Shown in pieces: positions 55,126 to 63,363 of a stretch of 64,000 nucleotides of DNA (within the stretch, counting starts at the first letter, position 1; the number at the start of each line of letters is the position of its first letter). Source of the stretch: Pseudomonas frederiksbergensis (GTDB taxonomy: Bacteria; Pseudomonadota; Gammaproteobacteria; Pseudomonadales; Pseudomonadaceae). A program made the translations under genes and the position numbers. The notes under the pieces are model-generated. The model was not told the origin of the DNA and searched no databases. It saw only the letters and a list, made by a program, of their open reading frames with translations. The stretch spans positions 3,526,501 to 3,590,500 of the forward strand of contig NZ_FNTF01000002.1 in the NCBI RefSeq assembly GCF_900105495.1, read 5' to 3'.

Positions 55126-55974
55126 ATGCGATCGATACTTATGCTGCTGACGCTGTCGTTACCCCCGTTGATACTGGCCGCACAACCCTTGGCGGCCCAG
55201 GCGGCGGTGACGCCGTCGAGCCAATGGTCCCAAGGCAGTTATGTCTGGGACAGCGAAGCATTGCTCGATCCCGATCAACGCAAGGCGGAACTCGAACAAT
55301 TGCGTAAGGCCGGGATGGACAAGATCTACCTTGGCCTCAAGTCCTCCCAGTTGAAAGACCTTGCCACCACGCGCCAACGGCTGGCGCAATTGCTCCAGGA
55401 CGCGGCCGGCAAGGGGGTGCAAGTCAGCCTGTTGCTCGGTGATCCGGCCTGGATGGAGCCGCAGGACCGCCATCAGCTCACCGATTTACTGGCAAAACTG
55501 AAGGGGCTTTCATTCACCAGCCTGCACCTGGACCTGGAACTCGAACAACTGGGCGTTCCGGTTCCGGATCAGCGCTTGAAGGATTTGCTCGACACCTTGC
55601 ATGCAGCCTCCGCAGCCAGCCCATGGCCGGTAGAAATCTCCAGCCATCATCGTTGGTTTGAAGAGGCAAAACCCGGGAAAACCTGTCTGCCGTGCGCGCT
55701 TCCCGAGGCGGGCGTGCGTCAGGTCAGCCTTATGATCTACACCCGTAATCCGAAAAACAGTGCACGCAAGGCAGAGCAGATCGCCCAACGTTGGCCTGAC
55801 CTGCAATTTCGCCTCGCGCAAAGCACAGAGCCGCAACTGGATGCCACTGAATCCTGGGCCGGCGCGTCGACTGAGCAGTTGCAGCACCAGACCAGCGTCT
55901 GGCGCGAACAGCTGCAACCACGGGGGATTGCCGGTATTGACTGGCAAGCCTGGCGAGACTTTCCAAAACGGTGA
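55126..55974 (+). CDS. Periplasmic glycosidase-like protein of the exopolysaccharide operon
   Basis: 282 residues from ATG 55126 with GAGG upstream. Signal peptide 'MLLTLSLPPLILAAQPLAAQA'. The mature part looks like a TIM barrel: 'SYVWDSEALLDPDQRKAELEQLRKAGMDKIYLGLKSSQ', 'GKGVQVSLLLGDPAWM', 'FTSLHLDLELEQLG' (acidic strand end), 'WPVEISSHHRWF', 'QVSLMIYTRNP' and 'GIAGIDWQAWRDF'. Acidic residues at strand ends fit a glycoside hydrolase or lyase that trims or releases the polymer, like AlgL or BcsZ in other systems. No named family was recognised. Confidence 0.68.
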   Translation: MRSILMLLTLSLPPLILAAQPLAAQAAVTPSSQWSQGSYVWDSEALLDPDQRKAELEQLRKAGMDKIYLGLKSSQLKDLATTRQRLAQLLQDAAGKGVQVSLLLGDPAWMEPQDRHQLTDLLAKLKGLSFTSLHLDLELEQLGVPVPDQRLKDLLDTLHAASAASPWPVEISSHHRWFEEAKPGKTCLPCALPEAGVRQVSLMIYTRNPKNSARKAEQIAQRWPDLQFRLAQSTEPQLDATESWAGASTEQLQHQTSVWREQLQPRGIAGIDWQAWRDFPKR

Positions 55975-55980
55975 GCCGTC

Positions 55981-57096
55981 ATGAAGATTCGATTCGATAG
56001 TCGCAAAGAACTCAACCCTACCCAGGAACAAGGTTTGACTGTGCTCTACGCGCCGGGCAAACGCATGGCGTTTCGCGCGCGGTGGTATCTGATCCTGTTC
56101 CTGGTCGCGAGCCCGTTGATCTGGCTGGGCGCGAAGCTGACGTATGGCCTGGTGATGATCGACGCGCCGGCGCAATTGCGCCTGCCGATTCTTGAGGTGC
56201 GCGCACGGGATGCCGGCCGGGTCGATCAGCTGTTCGTCATGGCCGGGGAGCAGGTCCAGATCGATCAGCCGTTGGTCAGTCTCGACAATCCCGAATGGCG
56301 TGCGCGGCTCTCGCAACTTGCCGCAATGCCGAAGAAATCGGTGCCCGCCACCAACGCCAAACTGGACACCCGCGAGCGTCAGTTGCTCAGGACCCGGGTG
56401 AGCAGGACGGAGGAGCGCGTGCAGGTACTCGAGGACCTGGTTTTATCAGGCGCGGTCTCTCGTGGAGAAGTGCTGGCCGCCCAGTCCGAACTCGACGCTT
56501 TCAAAGCCGACCTGTTGGCGTTCGAGCGCCGCGAACAACTGGCTCGTCAATCGCCGTTGAGCGTCGAGCGCGAGATCATTCAACAGACCGCCGAGCAGCA
56601 GTGGTTGAAAACGCGCCTAGCCGCGTTGTCGGTCAAGGCTACGCAGAGCGGTCGAATTGCGGAGGTGTTGGTCACCCCTGGCGAAAACGTCGGGGCGGGT
56701 ACCTTGTTGATGCGCCTTGAGCGGCTGGAAGAGCCTCTGCTGTGGATTTATCTGGAACCGCTGAATATCAGCTACGCCGCGATTGGCCAGCCGCTGCGCG
56801 TTCGCATGCCCGATGGCGAGTGGTTGGCCGCCCATGTGGTCCAGGCTGTCGACAGCGCCGGTCGTACGCCGACGGTATTGCGTGGGCCGTTCGCTGCCAG
56901 CGAGATGGGTCTGCAGGTTGCCGCCCGGTTCGATCGTCCTCTGTCGCCGCGCTGGAGAATCGATCAACTGCCGTTGAATGTTCGTTTTCCCACCGACTGG
57001 CAACGAATGCTCAGTGACAGCCGTGAGCTCATTGAACAGTTAGGCGACTTCATTGCAATGGATAAAACACCCACCACTGCACCGGGGAGTAAATAA
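55981..57096 (+). CDS. HlyD-type membrane-fusion protein of the exopolysaccharide operon
   Basis: 371 residues. A short cytoplasmic N-terminus (1-32), one membrane anchor at about 33-56 ('WYLILFLVASPLIWLGAKLTYGLVMI'), a lipoyl-like half ('ARDAGRVDQLFVMAGEQVQIDQPLVSLD'), a coiled-coil hairpin at about 110-215, the second lipoyl half ('VKATQSGRIAEVLVTPGENVGAGTLLMRLERL') and a beta-barrel end. Its role would be to bridge the synthase to the outer membrane, like the periplasmic part of Alg44 or the BgsB protein of mixed-linkage glucan synthesis. No PilZ domain. It starts 6 bases after the previous stop. Confidence 0.85.
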   Translation: MKIRFDSRKELNPTQEQGLTVLYAPGKRMAFRARWYLILFLVASPLIWLGAKLTYGLVMIDAPAQLRLPILEVRARDAGRVDQLFVMAGEQVQIDQPLVSLDNPEWRARLSQLAAMPKKSVPATNAKLDTRERQLLRTRVSRTEERVQVLEDLVLSGAVSRGEVLAAQSELDAFKADLLAFERREQLARQSPLSVEREIIQQTAEQQWLKTRLAALSVKATQSGRIAEVLVTPGENVGAGTLLMRLERLEEPLLWIYLEPLNISYAAIGQPLRVRMPDGEWLAAHVVQAVDSAGRTPTVLRGPFAASEMGLQVAARFDRPLSPRWRIDQLPLNVRFPTDWQRMLSDSRELIEQLGDFIAMDKTPTTAPGSK

Positions 57097-57099
57097 ATC

Positions 57100-58047
57100 A
57101 TGACTGCTGAACGAATTCTCGTGACGGGCGGTGCCGGTTTCATCGGTTCGCACCTGGTCGAAGCACTGCTTGAAAGCGGTTATAGCGTTCGGGTTCTGGA
57201 CAATCTTTCCAGTGGAAAATTGTCGAACTTGCCGGTTGATCGCTGCCATTTGACCTTGGTTGTGGGCGATGTCGCCGACGCACCGACGGTGGAGCGGGCG
57301 ATGAAAGACTGCAGCGCGGTGGTGCATCTGGCGGCTGTGGCCTCGGTGCAGGCGTCGGTCGATGATCCGGTGGCGACTCACCAGAGTAATTTCGTCGGCA
57401 CCCTGAATATCTGCGAAGCCATGCGCCAGGCGGGCGTACGACGAGTGGTTTACGCCTCCAGTGCGGCGATCTATGGCAACAATGGCGAGGGCATGGCGAT
57501 CACTGAGGACACGCCCAAGAATCCGCTGACGCCGTATGCCGCCGACAAACTGGCCGGCGAACATTTTCTTGATTTCTATCGCCGCCAACATGGGCTCGAA
57601 CCGGTCATCCTGCGGTTTTTCAATATTTACGGTCCCCGTCAGGACCCTTCATCGCCTTACTCCGGTGTCATCAGCATTTTCAGCGAGAGGGCGCAAAAAA
57701 AGCTCCCCATCACGGTTTACGGTGATGGAGAGCAAACAAGGGATTTTGTGTACGTCAATGACCTGGTGAAAGTGTTGGTACAGGCGGTCAGTCAGTCAGA
57801 ACCGATTAACGAGCCGGTCAACGTCGGTTTTAACCGATCCACCAGCGTTAACGAACTGGCGGCGACCTTGAGCGAGCTTTTGGGGCGGTCCCTGACGTTG
57901 AACTACGACACGCCGCGTTCCGGTGATATCAAGCATTCGCGGGCCGACAACAGTCGCCTGCTTGAGCGTTTTTCCTTGCGCTCGCCGACCTGTTTTTCCG
58001 AGGGCCTGGGGCAGTTGCTCAGAAGTATCGATTCCGGGGGGCGGTAG
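57100..58047 (+). CDS. NAD-dependent sugar-nucleotide epimerase (GalE-like SDR)
   Basis: 315 residues, 3 bases after the fusion-protein gene. Extended SDR: 'RILVTGGAGFIGSHLVEALLESGYSVRVLDNLSSG' binds NAD; catalytic SSAAIYG and YAADK (the YxxxK pair) are present; 'ILRFFNIYGPRQDPSSPYSGVISIFSERA' is the substrate loop. It belongs with UDP-glucose/UDP-GlcNAc 4-epimerases. It would supply a galacto-configured precursor (UDP-Gal, UDP-GalNAc or UDP-GalA) to the synthase, so the polymer may hold galactose-type residues. Confidence 0.9.
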   Translation: MTAERILVTGGAGFIGSHLVEALLESGYSVRVLDNLSSGKLSNLPVDRCHLTLVVGDVADAPTVERAMKDCSAVVHLAAVASVQASVDDPVATHQSNFVGTLNICEAMRQAGVRRVVYASSAAIYGNNGEGMAITEDTPKNPLTPYAADKLAGEHFLDFYRRQHGLEPVILRFFNIYGPRQDPSSPYSGVISIFSERAQKKLPITVYGDGEQTRDFVYVNDLVKVLVQAVSQSEPINEPVNVGFNRSTSVNELAATLSELLGRSLTLNYDTPRSGDIKHSRADNSRLLERFSLRSPTCFSEGLGQLLRSIDSGGR

Positions 58048-58279
58048 CGGCGATCTCAGTCGCCAGCAGGTGCTCCTCCAGCACATCGCTCAAGAATCGG
58101 AACTGATCATTGAGCCCGATCACTTCATTGTTGAAGTGATTGGCGGCGGACGGCATCAACAACGCCTCAAAGTTTTCGTCGAACACCAGTTCGAGCGTTT
58201 TGCGCGAAACGAATGACTGGGAATAGTAGTTGTTGCCGAACGCCGCAAAACTCACGGCCAGGGTCACGGAATGAATCAT
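58019..58279 (-). CDS. Hypothetical protein, second gene of a small-protein pair
   Basis: 86 residues from ATG 58279 with AGGAGCGCACGTC upstream. 'MIHSVTLAVSFAAFGNNYYSQSFVSRKTLELVFDENFEALLMPSAANHFNNEVIGLNDQFRFLSDVLEEHLLATE'. No signal or membrane segment is certain. It overlaps the epimerase tail by 29 bases and the 30-residue membrane protein gene by four bases (ATGA), so it is coupled to the latter. No family recognised. Confidence 0.6.
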   Translation of the reverse strand: MIHSVTLAVSFAAFGNNYYSQSFVSRKTLELVFDENFEALLMPSAANHFNNEVIGLNDQFRFLSDVLEEHLLATEIAATAPRNRYF

Positions 58280-58368
58280 GACGTGCGCTCCTCGGACAGG
58301 ACGTACCAGGAAAAAACGCTCAGGGTGACGGCCGTCAGGGCCAGGCAGGTCAAGAGATGAATAATCAT
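58276..58368 (-). CDS. Very small single-pass membrane protein
   Basis: 30 residues, below usual gene-calling length: MIIHLLTCLALTAVTLSVFS followed by a short charged tail (WYVLSEERTS). One membrane helix covers most of it. GGAGGGG lies 7 bases before the ATG at 58368, and the stop overlaps the next ATG (ATGA), which strongly suggests real translation. Function unknown. Confidence 0.62.
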   Translation of the reverse strand: MIIHLLTCLALTAVTLSVFSWYVLSEERTS

Positions 58369-58621
58369 GATTCGCCCCTCCGATGCGGGGTTTTGCGTTG
58401 GGTTAGGGGCGATCCTACGCTGACGATTTTCGAGCGAAAGGCATTCGTGGCGATGGTGGATATCGACATAAGTGATGGTGGGATTATCGCTGACTGTTCC
58501 GGCCTATTCGCGAGCAAGAACACCCTCAACCCAAACGAACAAACACCGACACCTATACTCAAATTAATAGACCTTTGAACACCGGACATCCCGTTCGGGC
58601 AAGTCTGTAGGAACCGCGATC

Positions 58622-59689
58622 TTGAACGTGCGTTCGCTGATCGTCGCCGTGTTGGTGGTGTTGGCGGGATGCGTCACGACTGCGCCTGCCCCGGTGCCAG
58701 TGGTGCCGGTGATTGTTTCCCCCAGCACCTGGCAGATCGTCGATCAAGAGATTGTCGCGGCGTCGCAATCGGCCACCGAACAGACCAAAATCTACTCGCG
58801 CGGTGCCATGGAATACTGGCGAACGCGGGTCTATCAACTGACCGAAGAAAACTTCATACCCTGGTTCAGCAGTTACTGGACCCAGGAATGGCTGTCGATG
58901 AAGGTCAGCTGGTACACCCTCAACGCCAAGGGTGAGCAAGATGCCTCTGCCAAGCGCCTGGCGGCCTATCTGCTGGAGCAATACCAGCGGCGCGTGCTGG
59001 CGCCGGTCGCAGTGGAAATCGATCCCGACGCGATTCTCGGCCTGGCAACCGCGTTTTACGTCGACATTCTTCAGGAAGAGCTGCAGAAAATCTCCAAGCG
59101 CCACGGCGTGCCGATGGCTCAGCTCAACGGGCGGATCCAGAAAATCCCCGCCATCGCCCTGGGACCGCCCCCCGCCAGGAACGCCTCGCTTTATCAGGTC
59201 GTGCACACCCAGCCCCTGAATACGTTGCCGGCCTATGCGGCGCTGATCGAGAAAATCCACAAGGCCGGTGGCGACAGGGGCGTTGATTCGACAGACACCG
59301 CCATGGCACCGGTGGCCAAGCGCGCCAGTAAACGGATAGAAGCCGAAATGATCCCGCGAGGTGCCGCCAGTGCCGTGGCTGCCGCTGCGGGAAAATTGGC
59401 CGGGGGCTTGATTTCCGTAGGGGTGGCGGGGATTCGCGCGCTTATCCAGGCCAATGATCGGCCCGACAGCGAGGCGCTGATTCGCAGCAGTCTGGGTAAC
59501 ACGTTCGATAAGGCCTGGCTCAAGCTGGTGCAAAACCCGACCAGCGGCGTGATGGCCGGTACGTTGTACATGGCGGCGCAGATCGAGGGCAATCTGGCGG
59601 GGAGCGCCGAAGTACCGTCGGTCAGCTCGGGCAGCGGATCTGTCGATTGGGCGCCGCCGGAATCGACTAACCAGCAGATCGCCCCATAA
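58622..59689 (+). CDS. Putative lipoprotein of unknown function
   Basis: 355 residues, starting at TTG 58622 with AGGAA upstream (GTG 58628 is possible). Lipobox LAGC near residue 17 (MNVRSLIVAVLVVLAGCVTT), then a Pro/Val-rich linker. A helical domain follows: 'VDQEIVAASQSATEQTKIYSRGAMEYWRTRVYQLTEENFIPWFSSYWTQEWLSMKVSWYTL', and later a hydrophobic glycine-rich stretch 'GAASAVAAAAGKLAGGLISVGVAGIRALI'. The last part may associate with membrane. It lies 575 bases after the exopolysaccharide operon, with opposite-strand genes between, so co-function is uncertain. Confidence 0.75.
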   Translation: MNVRSLIVAVLVVLAGCVTTAPAPVPVVPVIVSPSTWQIVDQEIVAASQSATEQTKIYSRGAMEYWRTRVYQLTEENFIPWFSSYWTQEWLSMKVSWYTLNAKGEQDASAKRLAAYLLEQYQRRVLAPVAVEIDPDAILGLATAFYVDILQEELQKISKRHGVPMAQLNGRIQKIPAIALGPPPARNASLYQVVHTQPLNTLPAYAALIEKIHKAGGDRGVDSTDTAMAPVAKRASKRIEAEMIPRGAASAVAAAAGKLAGGLISVGVAGIRALIQANDRPDSEALIRSSLGNTFDKAWLKLVQNPTSGVMAGTLYMAAQIEGNLAGSAEVPSVSSGSGSVDWAPPESTNQQIAP

Positions 59690-59705
59690 CCCAAGGAGAA
59701 CGACC

Positions 59706-60059
59706 ATGTCCTACGTTGATGGTTTTGTTATTGCCGTACCCACCGCCAATCGCGAAAAGTTCAAGCAACACGCCGAGTCCGCCGCCGCCGTTTTCATCGA
59801 ACACGGTGCGCTCAGCCTTGCCGAATGCTGGGGTGACGACGTGCCAGAGGGCAAAGTGACGTCGTTTCCCATGGCGGTAAAACTCAAGGATGACGAAACC
59901 GTGGTGTTTTCCTGGATCGTCTGGCCCGATAAGGCCACCCGTGATGCCGGAATGGAAAAAGTCATGGCCGATCCGCGGATACAGCCGGACATGAATTCGA
60001 TGCCGTTCGACGGCCAAAGGATGATTTTCGGTGGCTTCGAAATGATCGTGAAGGCCTGA
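59706..60059 (+). CDS. DUF1428 family protein (YbaA-like)
   Basis: 117 residues. DUF1428 signature: 'YVDGFVIAVPTANREKFKQHAESAAAVFIEHGALSLAECWGDDVPEGKVTSFPMAVKLKDDETVVFSWIVWPDKATRDAGMEKVMADPR'. Dimeric ferredoxin-like fold by family; function unknown. AAGGAGAAC precedes the ATG, 16 bases after the lipoprotein stop. Confidence 0.92.
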   Translation: MSYVDGFVIAVPTANREKFKQHAESAAAVFIEHGALSLAECWGDDVPEGKVTSFPMAVKLKDDETVVFSWIVWPDKATRDAGMEKVMADPRIQPDMNSMPFDGQRMIFGGFEMIVKA

Positions 60060-60073
60060 AAACCGACTGCGGA

Positions 60074-60268
60074 TCACTCCGGCGTCGGGGTGATCCTGCA
60101 ACTCTTGCGATTACGAATCTCGCTGTCCGTCGGCCGCTCTTTGATGAATTCGAAGCGCGGCTCACCTTCGTTGTAATGAACCAGCCAGCCCCATTCCAGC
60201 TCGGACTCATCCTGACCGGGTTTCGGTGGTACGGCCCACCACGGTTCCTTGCTGATGATCTCGCGCAT
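60074..60268 (-). CDS. Hypothetical small protein
   Basis: 64 residues from ATG 60268 with GGAGGGGGCC directly upstream; a second ATG at 60295 has none. 'MREIISKEPWWAVPPKPGQDESELEWGWLVHYNEGEPRFEFIKERPTDSEIRNRKSCRITP'. Tryptophan-rich, short. Not recognised. Convergent with the DUF1428 gene. Confidence 0.6.
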   Translation of the reverse strand: MREIISKEPWWAVPPKPGQDESELEWGWLVHYNEGEPRFEFIKERPTDSEIRNRKSCRITPTPE

Positions 60269-60328
60269 GGCCCCCTCCAGTTGAATCGTTTGCATGAACT
60301 ATAACTTGGATGTCAGGAGGTGCCAGCG

Positions 60329-60868
60329 ATGAGCGACGAATCCCATGAGCCGTTAAAACGCCTGTTTTTTGCCTTGAACTGCACGCCCGAGCAACGTCGA
60401 GCCATTGCCCAATGGCGCAGCGCACTCGGGCTCAGGGATGGCCGGCCGGTGCCGGTGGAAAACTTTCATCTGACGTTGATGTTCTTGGGCGCTGTCGAGG
60501 TGGCAAAAATCGCCGATATCTGCACAGCCGCTGCCAGTATTCGAACGCCGGGCGTGCCTTTGAGGGTGGCGCTCGATCGGCTGGATGTCTGGCGCAGAGC
60601 AGGGGTGTTGGTGCTCGCGCCGGAGCAGGCATCCCCGGAGCTGCTGCGGTTGGTGTATGCGCTTGAGCAGGCCATGCTGCCGTTCGGGTTTGAGGACTCG
60701 CCGAAGGAGTTCCGGCCGCATCTGACATTGATGCGTGATTACCAAGTGCCGGTGCCAGAGTCCGCGACACCGCCCGAGTTTTATCTGCGGGCCGATCACT
60801 TCACCCTGTTCGAATCCCATAAGGGCCGCTACCGAGCGCTGGCCGAGTGGCCGCTCGTCACCTCATAA
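60329..60868 (+). CDS. thpR: RNA 2',3'-cyclic phosphodiesterase ThpR
   Basis: 179 residues from ATG 60329 (AGGAGGTG upstream). The 2H phosphoesterase family requires two HxTx motifs, and both are here: 'NFHLTLMFLG' and 'RPHLTLMRDY'. N-terminal 'KRLFFALNCTPEQRRAIAQWRSAL' is typical of LigT/ThpR. It hydrolyses 2',3'-cyclic phosphates of RNA. Stands alone. Confidence 0.93.
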   Translation: MSDESHEPLKRLFFALNCTPEQRRAIAQWRSALGLRDGRPVPVENFHLTLMFLGAVEVAKIADICTAAASIRTPGVPLRVALDRLDVWRRAGVLVLAPEQASPELLRLVYALEQAMLPFGFEDSPKEFRPHLTLMRDYQVPVPESATPPEFYLRADHFTLFESHKGRYRALAEWPLVTS

Positions 60869-60892
60869 AAAAAGGCGCCCGAGGAGGGCGCC
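60867..60892 (-). terminator. Terminator read on the minus strand
   Basis: GGCGCCC-GAGGA-GGGCGCC with seven A on the left side, which become T when read leftwards. It would end the leftward polyamine transporter transcript about 260 bases after potF, and perhaps acts weakly after thpR. Confidence 0.7.
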
Positions 60893-60987
60893 CAAATTCA
60901 CCTTAACCGAGGAAGCCAGGTGAGGCCGTTCTACAGACAGGAGTGCAGCGGTGGTAAGGCGCTGCGTGAACGGAAAACTTTTATACC

Positions 60988-61098
60988 GATCGTTCCCACG
61001 CTCCGCGTGGGAATGCCTCCACGGACGCTCCGCGTTCGGCTCTGGAAGGGACGCAGAGCGTCCCGGGCTGCATTCCCACGCGGAGCGTGGGAACGATC
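60988..61098. repeat. Inverted repeat of the 'TTCCCACGCTCCGCGTGGGAA' type
   Basis: 'gatcgttcccacgctccgcg' near the left end recurs inverted at the right end, with 'ggacgctccgcgttcg' and 'gacgcagagcgtcc' inside. From memory, it is a common interspersed element in Pseudomonas. It lies between thpR and potF. Confidence 0.75.
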
Positions 61099-61150
61099 AC
61101 GGTAGGCTGCAATTTTGATGTTGGATGTCGCGATGGCGGCTTCGAGTGAA

Positions 61151-62248
61151 TTACTTGCCGAGCTTCACCCGCGTCCACCCGCGGGTCATCACTCGCTGAA
61201 CGCCAATCGGCACGTCTGGAATGGCGTACAACGTCGCCATCACCACCTGCGACGGATACGAGCCTGGATTATCCCGGATCGCTTCATCCACCAAAGGCGT
61301 GGCTGCCGAGTTGGCGTTGCTGTAGCCGATGTTGTTGGTGATCTCGGCGATGATGTCCGGGCGCATCAGGAAGTTCATGAACAGGTAGGCGTTTTCCACG
61401 TTCGCCGCGTCCCGTGGGATAGCGACCATGTCGTAGAAACTGCCGGCGCCTTCCTTGGGAATGCTGTAATCGACCTTCACCTTATCGCCTGCTTCCTGGG
61501 CACGGGCCTTGGCTTGCAGCACATCACCGGAGTAACCGACCGCCACGCAGATATTGCCGTTGGCCAAATCGGAGATGTATTTCGACGAATGGAAGTACGC
61601 CACCGAAGGGCGAATCTTCATGAACAGCGCTTCAGCTTCGGCGATCTGGTTCTTGTCCTGAGAGTTCACCGCATAGCCCAGATAGTGCAGGGCAGCCGGG
61701 AGCATCTCGGTCGGCGAATCGAGGAAACTGATGCCACAGGCTTTCAGCTTCGCGGCGTTTTCCGGTTTGAACAGCAAGTCCCAGGAATTGGTCGGCGCGT
61801 TGCTGCCGAGCACTTCCTTGACCTTCTCCGGGTTGAAACCGATGCCGATCGAGCCCCACATGTACGGGAAGGCGTGGCCGTTATCGGGATCGCTGGCGGC
61901 AGCATTTTTCAGCAGGACCGGGTTGAGGTTTTTCCAGTTCGACAGCTTCGACTTGTCCAGTTCCTGGTAGACCCCAGCCTTGATCTGCTTGGCCAGGAAA
62001 CTGTTGGACGGCACGACGATGTCATAGCCGGATTTGCCGGCGAGCAGCCGTGCCTCAAGGGTCTCATTGCTGTCGAACACATCGTAGGTCACGCGGATCC
62101 CGGTCTCGTCTTCGAATTTCTTGACGGTGTCCGGGGCGATGTAATCCGACCAGTTGTAGACGCGCAGTACCTTGTCATTGGCCTGGGCGCCGGTGGTCAT
62201 CGCGCCCAATAAGGACAGTGTCAGCAGAGTCCTGCCAAACATTTTCAT
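61151..62248 (-). CDS. potF: Putrescine ABC transporter binding protein PotF
   Basis: 365 residues from ATG 62248 (GGAGTTGTACC upstream). Signal peptide '[16 protein letters not shown]'. Mature PotF: '[63 protein letters not shown]', '[22 protein letters not shown]'. The Trp/Asp/Ser residues of the putrescine pocket of E. coli PotF appear conserved (NWSDY, the SNE segment). It follows potI. Similar to the protein at 18171, but here with permeases. Confidence 0.92.
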   Translation of the reverse strand: MKMFGRTLLTLSLLGAMTTGAQANDKVLRVYNWSDYIAPDTVKKFEDETGIRVTYDVFDSNETLEARLLAGKSGYDIVVPSNSFLAKQIKAGVYQELDKSKLSNWKNLNPVLLKNAAASDPDNGHAFPYMWGSIGIGFNPEKVKEVLGSNAPTNSWDLLFKPENAAKLKACGISFLDSPTEMLPAALHYLGYAVNSQDKNQIAEAEALFMKIRPSVAYFHSSKYISDLANGNICVAVGYSGDVLQAKARAQEAGDKVKVDYSIPKEGAGSFYDMVAIPRDAANVENAYLFMNFLMRPDIIAEITNNIGYSNANSAATPLVDEAIRDNPGSYPSQVVMATLYAIPDVPIGVQRVMTRGWTRVKLGK

Positions 62249-62328
62249 CGGTACAACTCCATTTCTTTTTTTATTCAAAATCACACAGCAAAAAGGCAGT
62301 GAACATACAACCTGTGCAGCGAACACAA

Positions 62329-62452
62329 ACCCTGTGGCGAGGGAGCTTGCTCCCGCTTGAGTGCGCAGCACTCACAAAATTGGCAGGGTTGCCAGAATCC
62401 TTGGGGTCGCTTCGCAACCCAGCGCGAGCAAGCTCGCTCGCCACAGGATGAA
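62329..62452. repeat. Inverted pair of REP elements
   Basis: 'gtggcgagggagcttgctccc' at about 62334 and its inverted relative 'gagcaagctcgctcgccac' near 62430, separated by about 80 bases. A REP doublet between potI and potF, likely to form a stem that affects mRNA stability in the operon. Confidence 0.75.
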
Positions 62453-62478
62453 GTTCACTTACCTCATCGGCAATGACA

Positions 62479-63363
62479 CTATGCCGTCGCTTCTACCATC
62501 TGCTTTTTAGGTTGCTGCCAGGACTCGCTGGCGGTCTGGTCCATCGCTTCCTGGATCGCACGTTTGCGGGTCGCTTCGGCGCGGCGGCTGAAGTACCAAA
62601 CCATAAAGGTCACCAGCGATACGGCGAGGAGAATCAGGCTGGCCACGGCATTGATCTCAGGTTTCACGCCCAGACGCACCGCCGAGAACACTTCCATCGG
62701 CAGGGTCGTGGAGCCCGGGCCGGACACGAAGCTCGCCAGCACCAGGTCATCCAGCGACAGGGCAAACGACATCATGCCGCCGGCCGCCAGTGACGGCGCG
62801 ATCATCGGAATGGTGATCAGGAAAAACACCTTGAACGGCTTCGCCCCGAGGTCCATGGCCGCTTCTTCGATGGACAGGTCCAGCTCACGCAAACGCGCCG
62901 AAACCACCACCGCCACATACGCTGCGCAGAACGTCGTGTGAGCGATCCAGATGGTGACGATGCCACGCTCCATCGGCCAGCCAATCATCTGCGCCATCGC
63001 CACGAACAGCAGCAACAGCGACAGACCGGTGATCACTTCCGGCATCACCAGCGGCGCCGTCACCAAACCACCGAACAACGTGCGGCCCTTGAAGCGCGTG
63101 ACGCGCGTCAGCACAAACGCTGCCAACGTCCCCAGCGCTACCGCGGCAATCGCGGTGTAGCAGGCGATTTCCAGCGAGCGCACCACAGAACCCATCAGTT
63201 GCGAGTTATCGAGCAGACCGGCGTACCACTTGAACGACCAGCCGCCCCACACGGTTACCAATTTCGAGGCGTTGAACGAGTAGATCACCAGAATCAACAT
63301 CGGCAGGTAGATAAACGACAGGCCGAAAATCAGCATGAACTTTGAAAATCCGAAGCGTTTCAT
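62479..63363 (-). CDS. potI: Putrescine ABC transporter permease PotI
   Basis: 294 residues, six segments. 'MLIFGLSFIYLPMLILVIYSFNAS' begins the first; the EAA loop reads 'LSIEEAAMDLGAKPFKVFFLITIPMIAPSLAAGG'. This is the PotC/PotI subfamily. The start overlaps the potH stop by four bases. The C-terminus is Gln/Lys rich and longer than the E. coli protein. Confidence 0.93.
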   Translation of the reverse strand: MKRFGFSKFMLIFGLSFIYLPMLILVIYSFNASKLVTVWGGWSFKWYAGLLDNSQLMGSVVRSLEIACYTAIAAVALGTLAAFVLTRVTRFKGRTLFGGLVTAPLVMPEVITGLSLLLLFVAMAQMIGWPMERGIVTIWIAHTTFCAAYVAVVVSARLRELDLSIEEAAMDLGAKPFKVFFLITIPMIAPSLAAGGMMSFALSLDDLVLASFVSGPGSTTLPMEVFSAVRLGVKPEINAVASLILLAVSLVTFMVWYFSRRAEATRKRAIQEAMDQTASESWQQPKKQMVEATA

